This document shows, in pieces, positions 51,749-59,702 of a stretch of DNA of 64,000 nucleotides; position 1 is the first letter of the stretch, and each line of letters starts with the position of its first letter. The stretch is from Alteraurantiacibacter hainanensis (GTDB lineage: Bacteria; Pseudomonadota; Alphaproteobacteria; Sphingomonadales; Sphingomonadaceae), in assembly GCF_036321025.1 (NCBI RefSeq), contig NZ_JAZAPB010000002.1, positions 1,550,001 through 1,614,000 of the forward strand. The letters are read 5' to 3'. The position numbers and the translations under genes were made by a program. The notes under the pieces are model-generated. The model did no database searches and was not told the DNA's origin. It saw only the letters and a list, made by a program, of their open reading frames with translations.

Positions 51749-53053
51749 CTAGGGCAGGTCCTGTCCCAGTTCATCGAAGGTGCGCTCTCGCTCCAGCTGT
51801 ACCACGGCATTGCGGCGCACCTTGTCGAAGGTGGCGGAGAACTTCTCGCGCTCCGGAACCGATAGCGGCGCCATCAGGAAGGCTCCGCGCTGACGGCTCG
51901 CTTCCTGGATGATTTCGAACAGGCGCTGGCCCTCGTCCGTCGGCGTGAACCGGCCGTGCCGCCGCCCCGGTTTCCCGCTGCGTTCCACCAGACCGCGTTC
52001 CACCAGCGCACTTACCGTTCGCCCCGCCTGGCTGTGGTCCCGGTCGAGTCGGGAGACCAGCGTGTTCCAGTCGATGGGCGCGTCCAGAGCGATCTCGTTG
52101 AGCACCCAGCTTTCGAAATTCGACAAGTTCGTCAGTCGCTTGAACGTCAAAGCTCCACTGCGACTGAAGTAGGCGGAAAGAGTCATCAGCGGCGAGATGA
52201 TGCGCGAGCGGTCTATCACGATGGGGCTGTCCGAACCCGGCTCGTAATCGGGATCGATCGTGAAGGGATTGAGCGACTTCACGTCCGTCTGGCTGAGCGC
52301 GCGCTCCTGCTCGTAGAGCATCACGGCACGGCGCAGCAGCTTCTCGATCACTGCGAAGAAATCGGCCAGTTCGTCATCCTTGATGTCGAACGTCAGCTCG
52401 CGGTTGCGCAATTCCGCAAGACGCAGGAGCCTGTCGCTCAAGGTCACGCCCTTTCGCGTCAGGCTGACAGGTGCGCGTATCTGGTCGCGCTCCACCATCT
52501 TGAGTTCCAGCAGCCGCTTTACAGAACGGCTGACCTGGGCCTTGTCCACGCCCACGGCACCGGAGATGTCCGCCGGGACCAGCGAGCCCTGGCTACGCAG
52601 AAGGAACAGGATGCGCCTGTCCAGTTCCACGAGATCGATTTCCCGCGCGTAGGATAGCTCGGCACTTTCGCGCACCTTGTACAGCAGTTGCCACAGTTCC
52701 TGCTGGATAACCGTGGTCGTGCCGCTATCTGCCGCGCGATGCGTTTCAGCTTCGGGAGCCAGGCCATTGAGAATGATGGCGAGCCGCGTCTCGAATTCGG
52801 GCGGCACCGTATTGCCCTTGCCCGACGTGCGATCGGCCGCGCGGGCACCGAAGGCGAAAGCCTCGACAATCCGCATGGCCTCGTCAGCCATCGGCCCCAT
52901 CAGATTTACCAGGACATCGTAGTCGGCCGCCGGCGCTTCTCCGGCGTCACCATCGGCGTAAACCCGCTTGGCGTGATCAAAAAGCAGGCTCCGCCACTGC
53001 GGTACCGCCTTGGCCTTGCCTTCCATCCTCTTCCCTTCGCGGGCTTTCGTCAT
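51749..53053 (-). CDS. MarR-type regulator with two winged-helix domains
   Basis: 434-residue protein, about three times a normal MarR. The first winged helix is around residues 135-215 (FLLRSQGSLVPADISGAVGV, AQVSRSVKRLLELKMVER). The second is around residues 320-400 (DAPIDWNTLVSRLDRDHSQA, GRTVSALVERGLVER). Each has the recognition helix and wing of MarR. A single chain may act as a pseudo-dimer. The start is ATG 53053 or 53026 (MEGKAKA). It is divergent from the TonB receptor across a 650-base gap and may regulate it. Confidence 0.8.
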   Translation of the reverse strand: MTKAREGKRMEGKAKAVPQWRSLLFDHAKRVYADGDAGEAPAADYDVLVNLMGPMADEAMRIVEAFAFGARAADRTSGKGNTVPPEFETRLAIILNGLAPEAETHRAADSGTTTVIQQELWQLLYKVRESAELSYAREIDLVELDRRILFLLRSQGSLVPADISGAVGVDKAQVSRSVKRLLELKMVERDQIRAPVSLTRKGVTLSDRLLRLAELRNRELTFDIKDDELADFFAVIEKLLRRAVMLYEQERALSQTDVKSLNPFTIDPDYEPGSDSPIVIDRSRIISPLMTLSAYFSRSGALTFKRLTNLSNFESWVLNEIALDAPIDWNTLVSRLDRDHSQAGRTVSALVERGLVERSGKPGRRHGRFTPTDEGQRLFEIIQEASRQRGAFLMAPLSVPEREKFSATFDKVRRNAVVQLERERTFDELGQDLP

Positions 53054-53707
53054 TTTCTGTTTCGTCCCCGTCGAACCCGTTTCATAATTAACTTTGTCCG
53101 CTTTGAACAGGAGCCGTTTCCAGCGGATGTCCGTTCATCCACAGCCGGCACCGGATTGCCGTTTTCAGCGGTTTCGGACTCGATCAACAAAGCTGTGGCA
53201 GGATGATTTTCCAATGCGATGCAGCCTTGCAACACTTTATTACGTTGCGGAAAAGGTTTTGGCACGGAATCGCGGTATACCGCTGATATATCGGCTTAAT
53301 TAAATTTCACACTTGCGAAGCCGCGCGCGGACGATTGCCTTATGTCTGGCGCCGGAGAGCAAATCCGGGCGAACCTTCCACATGCCCGCGATTCCTCGAC
53401 TAGACACAATCAACCAGCCCTAATATGGCTGGAAATCGGTGAGGACGAGGCTGATTCAAGGCCGTCCACCGGGGGAGGAAGCAAGCATGCACACAGCGCT
53501 TTACAGCGCCGAGAGAGGACCGGTGACTCCGGGCCCTGTGTACGCGTGTTCCGCACCCGTTTCATTACATCAGACACGTCAATCCCGCGAAATCGCGTCG
53601 GCAACCAGGGTGATTGCTGGCGATGCACCGGGCCATATTTCGTGGGACGATGATAACTGGCGGAGCCGCAGGTCGCGGGTTCGCCGTCACTGTGAAGGGA
53701 GCACGAA
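53054..53707. other. Long intergenic region before the TonB receptor
   Basis: 654 bases without a convincing gene. Seen: an inverted repeat GCAAC-N10-GTTGC at 53229-53248, a perfect palindrome GCGGTATACCGC at 53272-53283, an AT-rich run with TTAATTAA, an inverted repeat CCAGCC-N7-GGCTGG at 53414-53432, and a weak ORF at 53487-53711 that ends inside the receptor start. These are likely the control region of the receptor and/or the double-MarR gene. Confidence 0.6.
53272..53283. promoter_or_regulatory. Perfect 12-base palindrome, candidate operator
   Basis: GCGGTATACCGC lies in the divergent control region between the double-MarR gene and the TonB receptor. MarR proteins often bind short palindromes of this kind. 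No promoter match was used to place it. Confidence 0.35.
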
Positions 53708-53711
53708 GTGA
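53487..53711 (+). CDS. Weak leader ORF overlapping the TonB receptor start
   Basis: 74-codon ORF with a strong ribosome site (GGAGGA seven bases before ATG) whose TGA overlaps the GTG start of the receptor (GTGA). The translation (MHTALYSAERGPVTPGPVYA at first, Arg-rich at the end) looks unlike a folded protein, and third-base GC is low for this genome. It might act only to carry ribosomes to the receptor start, or it may be chance. Confidence 0.2.
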   Translation: MHTALYSAERGPVTPGPVYACSAPVSLHQTRQSREIASATRVIAGDAPGHISWDDDNWRSRRSRVRRHCEGSTK

Positions 53712-56700
53712 AAACCTTTAGCAACAAGCAGCTGTTCAAGGCTGTCCTGCTGGCTGGAGGAGCCAGCACCCTGACCGTGGCCTTCCCGGCCATGGCCCAG
53801 GAAGCCGACGTGGGCGACGATGTCCAGGTTGGCGAAGAGGAATCCAATTCCGACCGTCGCATCGTCGTGACCGGTTCGCGTATCGGTTCGCAGGACTTCA
53901 ATTCCAACAGCCCGATGGTGACCGTCGACGAAGGCCTGCTCGAGCAGTCCTCCACCGCCGCCATCGAATCCAACCTCAACAAGCTGCCGCAGTTCGTTCC
54001 TGCGCAGACCCCGACCGCAGGCGGCGACATTCAGCCGACCGCGACCAACACGCCGGGTGCTGCCACGATCTCGCTGCGCGGCATCGGTACGAACCGTAAC
54101 CTCGTCCTGATCGACGGTCGTCGCGGCACGCCGGGCAACGCCTCGGGCGTGGTCGACATCTCGACCATCCCCTCGGCTGCCATCGAGCGTATCGAGACGA
54201 TTTCGGGCGGTGCCTCGGCTACCTACGGTGCCGACGCTGTCGCGGGTGTCACGAACTTCATCCTGAAGCGCGACTTCGAAGGCCTCGAGCTCGACGCCCA
54301 GATGGGCATCACGCAGGAAGGCGACAACTTCGAGTACCAGCTTTCGGGCATCATGGGTGCCGACTTCGACGATGGCCGCGGCAACGTGTCGCTCGCCATG
54401 TCGATGAACACTCGCGAAGCCAACTACCAGCGCGATCGCGACTGGTACCAGGAGCTGTGGGCCGATCCCAACATTGGCGGCACCCAGTTCTTCATTCCGG
54501 CTCCGGGTGCTTCGTTCGAAGGCAACCTGCCCGACTACTCCACGGTTTTCCCGAACGGCCCGGCTGCGCCGGCGGTCAACACGACCATCTACTTCACCGA
54601 AGACGGAACGCCTTTCACCATTGGTGCACAGGGTACCGGCCAGAACTTCGGCAACAGCAATGCCCCGCTGGACGATCCGCGCTACAAGCAGTCGGTCAAC
54701 GGCGCCATCGGTACCAACAACACCAACCTCTACCTGATCCTGCCACTTACGCGTTACAACCTGTTCGCGCGCGGCAACTACGAGATCAACGACTGGGTTG
54801 GCGTGTTCGCACAGGGCCTCTTCAGCCACGTCGAGACCTTCACGCGCAACGAGCCTTCGCCTGCCGTGAACGGCTGGACCGTCGAACTCGATCCGACGAA
54901 GATCGACGATGGCCTGCTGCCGGAGGAACTCGAAACGCTGCTTGCAAGCCGTCCGAATCCCGATGGTACTTTCAGGCTGCAGTCGCTTCTGGCCGACGAC
55001 CGTGAAACCTTCACCGACGTTCAGACCTACAACCTGACCGCCGGTCTCGAAGGCTTCATCCCGGGTACCGCGCTGGCGTGGGAAACCTTCGTCAGCCACG
55101 GCATCTCCTCGACCTACGCGAAGCAGACGGGCGTGAACTCGCTGTCGCGCTTCAAGGCCGTGCTCAGCGCGCCGAACTTCGGCGAAGGCTTCTTCGCTCA
55201 GGGCAACCAGGGACCGCCGAACTTCGGTTTCGGTGCTTCCAGCGCCAGCTGTACGACGGGCCTGAACTTCTTCAATCCGCCGGCCGGTGGCTTCTCCGAG
55301 GACTGCCTCGAGGCCATCCGTGCGGACCTGAAGAACCGCTCGGAAGTCACGCAGACCATCGCCGAGGCTAACGTCTTCGGTGGCCTGTTCGATCTTCCGG
55401 CCGGTGAACTCGGTGCCGCTCTCGGTGCCAGCTTCCGCGAAGTGCAGTTCCAGTTCGACAACGACACGCTGACCACCCAGGGCCGTTCCTTCCAGGACCA
55501 GGCACAGGGCATTTACCCCAGCGGTAACGTGGATGCCGGTTTCGACGTGCACGAGGTCTATGGCGAATTGCTGATCCCGGTTCTGGCTGACCTGCCGGCA
55601 ATCCAGCAGCTGAACCTGGAAGTCGGTGGCCGTATTTCGGACTATTCGACCACGGGGACCAGCTACACCTACAAGATCCTGGGTGACTGGGAAGTGACCG
55701 ACTGGCTGCGTGTCCGTGGCGGCTTCAACCGCGCGGAGCGTGCTCCGAACATCGGCGAACTGTTCCTGCAGGCATCGCAGACCTTCGGTGTCAACGCGGC
55801 AGGCGACCCCTGCTCGCTGGCCAACCCGCTTCCGTTCTCGGCCAACCAGCCGGGAGACCAGTTCGCGGGCGGCAACGCCAACGGTGCCCGCGTCGAAGCG
55901 GTTTGCCGCATCCAGATGGAACAGTCTGGCGAGCCTACCGCGGACGACTCGTACTACGCGGGCGTGCAGGGTTCCGGCACCTTCGGCTTTGCCTTCCCGA
56001 CGACGGTGGGCAACCCGAACCTAGAACCGGAAACTGCCAACACCTGGACTGCGGGTGTGGTCATCAACTCACCCTTCGAATCGGCGCTGTTCAACCGCTT
56101 CCGTTTCTCGGTCGACTGGTTCAGCATCGACGTGAAGGACGCCATCGGTCCGCAGACCGTCGCCGTCGCACTCCAGCAGTGCTACGACCCGGCGCTCAAC
56201 CCGGCCTGGTCCGGCAGCGACCTCGACGTTGCCAACTCGCCGTTCTGTCAGAACGTGCCGCGTAACGCGACCGGTGCCCTGGGCAACGTGCAGGTTACCT
56301 ACGTGAACAACGGCCAGTTCAAGGTCGAAGGTATCGACTTCGCGCTCGACTGGGGCTTCGATGTCGGACCGGGTTCGCTCAACCTGAACGTGCTGGCGAA
56401 CTACCTGCTGACCTTCGAATCGACACCGCTGGTGAATGCCGACGGCGAACCCATTATCCCGATCGTCGACTACGTCGGCACTCTGGGTACGGGTGAAAAC
56501 GGCCTGCAGGGCAACAACTACGAGTATCGTGTGTTCACCACGCTCGGCTACAACTGGGGTCCGGCTTACCTGGGCATCCAGTGGCAGCACCTGCCCTCGA
56601 TCGACCCGGTGAACCCGCCGAACACGGGCTATCCGAGCTACAACCGCTTCAACCTGAACGGGTCTTATGCCGTGACGGACGATATCAACCTGCGGTTCGG

Positions 56701-56854
56701 TGTCGACAACCTGCTCAACGAGGCTCCGCCGCTTGGTAACTTCAACCCGACTGCCGATCCTTCGCTGGGTCAGCTTCGTGGTGGTACGTACAACTCGCAG
56801 TTCTACGACACCAACGGTCGTCGCTTCTACCTGGGTGCGAACGTCCGCTTCTAA
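53708..56854 (+). CDS. TonB-dependent receptor
   Basis: 1048-residue outer-membrane receptor. It starts with GTG preceded by AAGGGAGC, and has a signal peptide (VLLAGGASTLTVAFPAMAQ). A plug domain follows with RIVVTGSRI, SLRGIGTNRNLVLIDGRR and YGADAVAGVTNFIL. Next come the beta-barrel (LEVGGRISDYSTTG, RVRGGFNRAERAPNIGELF) and the terminal Phe signature (FYLGANVRF). The plug resembles the large sphingomonad receptor group for peptides or sugars. The substrate is not told by neighbours. An upstream double-MarR regulator may control it. Confidence 0.95.
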   Translation: MKTFSNKQLFKAVLLAGGASTLTVAFPAMAQEADVGDDVQVGEEESNSDRRIVVTGSRIGSQDFNSNSPMVTVDEGLLEQSSTAAIESNLNKLPQFVPAQTPTAGGDIQPTATNTPGAATISLRGIGTNRNLVLIDGRRGTPGNASGVVDISTIPSAAIERIETISGGASATYGADAVAGVTNFILKRDFEGLELDAQMGITQEGDNFEYQLSGIMGADFDDGRGNVSLAMSMNTREANYQRDRDWYQELWADPNIGGTQFFIPAPGASFEGNLPDYSTVFPNGPAAPAVNTTIYFTEDGTPFTIGAQGTGQNFGNSNAPLDDPRYKQSVNGAIGTNNTNLYLILPLTRYNLFARGNYEINDWVGVFAQGLFSHVETFTRNEPSPAVNGWTVELDPTKIDDGLLPEELETLLASRPNPDGTFRLQSLLADDRETFTDVQTYNLTAGLEGFIPGTALAWETFVSHGISSTYAKQTGVNSLSRFKAVLSAPNFGEGFFAQGNQGPPNFGFGASSASCTTGLNFFNPPAGGFSEDCLEAIRADLKNRSEVTQTIAEANVFGGLFDLPAGELGAALGASFREVQFQFDNDTLTTQGRSFQDQAQGIYPSGNVDAGFDVHEVYGELLIPVLADLPAIQQLNLEVGGRISDYSTTGTSYTYKILGDWEVTDWLRVRGGFNRAERAPNIGELFLQASQTFGVNAAGDPCSLANPLPFSANQPGDQFAGGNANGARVEAVCRIQMEQSGEPTADDSYYAGVQGSGTFGFAFPTTVGNPNLEPETANTWTAGVVINSPFESALFNRFRFSVDWFSIDVKDAIGPQTVAVALQQCYDPALNPAWSGSDLDVANSPFCQNVPRNATGALGNVQVTYVNNGQFKVEGIDFALDWGFDVGPGSLNLNVLANYLLTFESTPLVNADGEPIIPIVDYVGTLGTGENGLQGNNYEYRVFTTLGYNWGPAYLGIQWQHLPSIDPVNPPNTGYPSYNRFNLNGSYAVTDDINLRFGVDNLLNEAPPLGNFNPTADPSLGQLRGGTYNSQFYDTNGRRFYLGANVRF

Positions 56855-56880
56855 CCCAAGGCGATACAGCCAAAAGATCC

Positions 56881-56915
56881 GGGGCCTTTCCTTCGCAGGA
56901 AAGGCCCCTTTTCTT
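56881..56915 (+). terminator. Intrinsic terminator of the TonB receptor
   Basis: Perfect 12-base stem GGGGCCTTTCCT / AGGAAAGGCCCC with a four-base loop TCGC, followed by TTTTCTTT. Confidence 0.95.
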
Positions 56916-56969
56916 TGATTGCGCTAGGTGGTTGTGCGCGTGAAATTCCCCGACTAAACGCCGTCAGGG

Positions 56970-57046
56970 GCGCCCGTAGCTCAGTCGGATAGAGCATCGG
57001 ATTCCTAATCCGGGGGCCACAGGTTCGAATCCTGTCGGGCGCACCA
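56970..57046 (+). tRNA. tRNA-Arg (anticodon CCT)
   Basis: 77-base cloverleaf with acceptor stem GCGCCCG / CGGGCGC, encoded CCA, D-arm TAGCTCAGTCGGATAGAGC and T-arm with GGTTCGAATCC. The anticodon stem TCGGA / TCCGG encloses loop TTCCTAA, giving CCT, which reads AGG (Arg). No integrase or repeat of its 3' end is seen nearby, so no island is attached in this window. Confidence 0.96.
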
Positions 57047-57171
57047 ATGGTCACCATCCCGCAGGGGACGGGAGCTCTGTTTTGCTCCAGCAGATACGAA
57101 TTTCCTGAAAAGGCAGAGAGGCGGTTGGACTATGCCAACACAGTCACGCGCGCTGAGCGCGCCTCTTGCGC

Positions 57172-57648
57172 CTAGTTCACGTCCTCGGGCGGAGCGACTG
57201 GTAACGGCAGGGGAGCGACCGGCACGCCTTCATCGAGGAGCTCCTTCGCTTCCTCCACGCTCGCTTCGCCGTGAATGGCTTCATGCTCGCGCTCGCCGTA
57301 GTGCATCGCACGCGACTGTTCGACGAAGTTCTTGCCGACCCAGGTGCTGTTTTCCAGCGCCTTGGCCTGTGCCTTTGCCAGTTGATCCAGCGCGGCCGCG
57401 ACTTCCGGAGTGAGCGGGAAGTTGGAGACGCCCTTGTTCTTGCCTCCCCTCGCCTTTCCACGCTGGAGCGACTGCTGGTTGCCCTTCTTGCCGACGGCGG
57501 GCGCCATGGGTGCCTTGCTCACCGCCTGGGACCCGCATTGAGGGCAAGCGACGAGGCCGCGCTCCTTCTGAGAAGCGAAATCGTCCGACGAGCGAAACCA
57601 GCCTTCGAAACGATGGCCCTGGTCGCAGGAAAGGTCGAAAACGATCAT
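57172..57648 (-). CDS. DUF1178 family protein
   Basis: 158-residue protein with a zinc-ribbon-like N-terminus (DLSCDQGHRFEGWF, VACPQCGSQAVSKA) and the family segment KNFVEQSRAMHYGEREHEAI. Typical in alpha- and betaproteobacteria next to a nitrilase-family gene, as here: its ATG overlaps the nitrilase stop (ATGA). Function unknown. Confidence 0.9.
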   Translation of the reverse strand: MIVFDLSCDQGHRFEGWFRSSDDFASQKERGLVACPQCGSQAVSKAPMAPAVGKKGNQQSLQRGKARGGKNKGVSNFPLTPEVAAALDQLAKAQAKALENSTWVGKNFVEQSRAMHYGEREHEAIHGEASVEEAKELLDEGVPVAPLPLPVAPPEDVN

Positions 57649-58472
57649 TGGCTGAGTGATTTAGGGATATCGCGCTTGTTGGCAAGGCTCGGGAGCTGCT
57701 TGCGCACTTCCGCGACGCGTGCCGTATCGATATCGCACACCTGCAGCCCGGGTCCCTCGCCGCCCATGTCGAGCAGGATATCTCCCCATGGCCCCACGAC
57801 CAGCGAGTGACCGTAGGTGTTGCGGCCGTCTTCATGCTCGCCGACCTGGGCGGCACCGATAACGAATGCGCTCGCTTCCACGGCACGGGCGCGTTGCAGC
57901 AGGTGCCAGTGCGCCTTGCCGGTAGGAACGGTGAAGGCGGCAGGGATCGCGATGGCATCGCAACCCTGACGACCAAGTTCCTCGAACAGTGCGGGAAAGC
58001 GAATGTCGTAGCAGATCGTCAGCCCGAGCTTGCCGATCGGCGTGTCCGATACCGTCACGACCTCGTCGCCCGGCGCGTAAGCGGCGGATTCGCGCCAGCT
58101 TTCGCCGGTATCGAGTTCGACATCGAACATGTGAATCTTGTCGTAGCGCGCGGCGATGTCGCCCTTTGCGTCGAACAGAAGAGTCCGGTTCGCCCACCGT
58201 CCATCGTCCTTCAGCACCGGCAGACCCAGGGCAATCCAGATGCCGGCGTCCTGCGCCGCGCGGGATACCCGTTCGACGGTGCGGCTGTCCCGCTCCGCAA
58301 CGATGTTCTGCGCCGCACGCTTGCGGTCGCGGTCAAGCAGACCCGCCATTTCCGGGGTGAAGAGCATCTGCGCCCCCTCCCCCGCGGCTCTCTCGGCTGC
58401 CTTGGCAATGGTGGCGGCATTGGCATCCGGATCGACACCGGATGTCATCTGCAAGAGGGCTATTGCGGTCAT
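57645..58472 (-). CDS. Carbon-nitrogen hydrolase (Nit family)
   Basis: 275-residue nitrilase-superfamily enzyme. The Glu-Lys-Cys triad is visible in FTPEMAGL (Glu), YDKIHMFDV (Lys) and TICYDIRFPALF (Cys). Closest by motif to Nit1/omega-amidase-like proteins that repair deaminated glutathione; this is inference. Coupled to DUF1178 by ATGA and preceded by grxC on the same strand, which fits a thiol-metabolism setting. Confidence 0.9.
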   Translation of the reverse strand: MTAIALLQMTSGVDPDANAATIAKAAERAAGEGAQMLFTPEMAGLLDRDRKRAAQNIVAERDSRTVERVSRAAQDAGIWIALGLPVLKDDGRWANRTLLFDAKGDIAARYDKIHMFDVELDTGESWRESAAYAPGDEVVTVSDTPIGKLGLTICYDIRFPALFEELGRQGCDAIAIPAAFTVPTGKAHWHLLQRARAVEASAFVIGAAQVGEHEDGRNTYGHSLVVGPWGDILLDMGGEGPGLQVCDIDTARVAEVRKQLPSLANKRDIPKSLSQ

Positions 58473-58481
58473 CTGGCCTGT

Positions 58482-58745
58482 CTAGCGACCCAGGAGCGCG
58501 TCAAGCTTACCGGACCTTTCAAGCGCGGCGAGATCGTCCGATCCGCCTATGGCCTTGTCGTCGATGAAAATCTGCGGGACGGTGCGCGCATCGGGCTTGC
58601 GCTGCATCATTTCCTCCCGCTTTTCGCCGCCGAGCGTGATGTCGAATTCCTCGTATTCCACGCCCTTTTCATCCAGCAAACGCTTCGCCCGGTGGCAGAA
58701 GCCGCAATACATCTTGGTGTAGATCTCGACCTTTGGCGTGCTCAC
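58482..58745 (-). CDS. grxC: Glutaredoxin 3
   Basis: 87-residue dithiol glutaredoxin. The active site is CGFC at residues 14-17. The cis-Pro loop is TVPQIFID and the glutathione site GGSDDL. It heads the grxC-nitrilase-DUF1178 unit, 9 bases before the nitrilase gene. Divergent from hsp20. Confidence 0.95.
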   Translation of the reverse strand: MSTPKVEIYTKMYCGFCHRAKRLLDEKGVEYEEFDITLGGEKREEMMQRKPDARTVPQIFIDDKAIGGSDDLAALERSGKLDALLGR

Positions 58746-58777
58746 GAATTTCCCTTCTCGTGGACAATTCCGGAGTT

Positions 58778-58805
58778 CTTGAAACCGGAAAGCCTGTCCC
58801 TATCT
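58778..58805 (+). promoter_or_regulatory. Sigma-32 (RpoH) promoter of hsp20
   Basis: CTTGAA at 58778-58783, a 14-base spacer, and CCCTATCT at 58798-58805, close to the heat-shock consensus CTTGAA-N13-17-CCCCATNT. The transcript would start near 58812. Confidence 0.8.
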
Positions 58806-58811
58806 GAATCC

Positions 58812-58866
58812 TGCGGATGCCGAAAGCGGGTCCGCATACATGTCAAATTGCTCAGAAGAGGATTTG
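58812..58866 (+). promoter_or_regulatory. ROSE-like RNA thermometer in the hsp20 leader
   Basis: Two hairpins. The first is 58812-58836 (TGCGGA / TCCGCA with inner CCG / CGG). The second is 58844-58866: CAAATTGCTC pairs with GAGGATTTG over nine base pairs with a single bulged G and a four-base AGAA loop. It buries the ribosome site GAGGA (58858-58862), ten bases before the ATG. The TTGCT with an unpaired G opposite the ribosome site is the hallmark of ROSE elements. Confidence 0.7.
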
Positions 58867-58872
58867 TTTCAA

Positions 58873-59346
58873 ATGAACCGTATGGACTTTTCTCCCTATC
58901 GCCGCTCCACCGTCGGGTTCGATCGCCTGTTCGACCTGCTGGAAAGCAACGCCCGCAACAGCGGCGACAACTACCCTCCCTTCAATATCGAGCGTCGCGA
59001 TGAAGATGCCTATCGCATCACCATCGCCGTGGCCGGGTTCCGCCCGGAAGACCTCGATATTACCGCGCAGCAGAACCTGCTGACCGTGCAGGGCAAGAAG
59101 CGCGACGAAACTCCCGAAGGCGAAATGCTGCATGTCGGTATCGCCAATCGCGGGTTCGAACGCCGCTTCGAACTGGCCGACTTCGTCCGCGTGGACAATG
59201 CCGACCTGGCCGATGGCCTGCTGGTGATCGACCTGGTGCGCGAAGTGCCCGAAGCGATGAAGCCGAAGAAGATCTCGATCGGCGGCAATTCGCTTAAGGT
59301 CGTTGAAAACAAGGACAAGGGTGACGACCAGGCCGACGCCGCCTGA
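58873..59346 (+). CDS. Small heat-shock protein Hsp20 (IbpA-like)
   Basis: 157-residue holdase chaperone. The alpha-crystallin domain runs over residues 35-135: YRITIAVAGFRPEDLDITAQ, LLTVQGKKR, GFERRFELADFV and LLVIDLVREVPE. The start MNRMDFSPYRR at 58873 is supported by GAGGA and by IbpA-like N-termini. It is preceded by a sigma-32 promoter and a ROSE-like thermometer, so transcription and translation are both heat-controlled. Confidence 0.94.
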   Translation: MNRMDFSPYRRSTVGFDRLFDLLESNARNSGDNYPPFNIERRDEDAYRITIAVAGFRPEDLDITAQQNLLTVQGKKRDETPEGEMLHVGIANRGFERRFELADFVRVDNADLADGLLVIDLVREVPEAMKPKKISIGGNSLKVVENKDKGDDQADAA

Positions 59347-59702
59347 TCGCATTCTGATCGTCCATTGAACAAAGAGTTGGGGGCGGAGCCTGCTAAGGTC
59401 CCGCCCCCTCGACGCGCATGGCGCCGACTCGCCCCTGGATAGACTGTCCGGGTCGCAAGAGACAGCCTGCCACAACGGCAAGACCGAACCGACGATGCAC
59501 GGGAATTCCCTGTTGCCCGGCACGGGTCGGTCTGAATTTCCGGGCATTCATTTGTTAGGAAAGCAACAGCAGCCCCCCGACTGCGCGCATGACCCTAGAG
59601 CGCCCCTGAAGCTTTGGTTACGCCTTAGGGCCGTCGTAATGCAAGATTATTCTGCCATTACTCTGGATTAAGAAATTTATTTGTCCAGAATCACGGACTT
59701 AC
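59347..59702. other. Structured intergenic region, possible small RNA
   Basis: 356 bases with no convincing ORF. Several hairpins lie in series: 59379-59408 (GGGGGCGG / CCGCCCCC), 59434-59452 (CCTGGA / TCCGGG), and 59482-59532 (GACCGAACC / GGTCGGTC with one bulge, enclosing the palindrome GGGAATTCCC). The first may end hsp20 transcription, though it lacks a T-run. The last 120 bases before pyrG are AT-richer with no clear signal. Confidence 0.5.

Noticed and set aside
53687..55552. Minus-strand open frame of 621 codons opposite the TonB receptor
   Set aside because: Antisense shadow; Arg/Val/Gly-rich low-complexity translation.
56970..57046. tRNA-Arg as integration site of a genomic island
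   Set aside because: No integrase, no repeat of the tRNA 3' end and no change in gene content on either side.
57132..57413. Plus-strand ORF of 93 codons after the tRNA
   Set aside because: Antisense to DUF1178 for most of its length, with an Arg/Pro-rich translation and no ribosome site.
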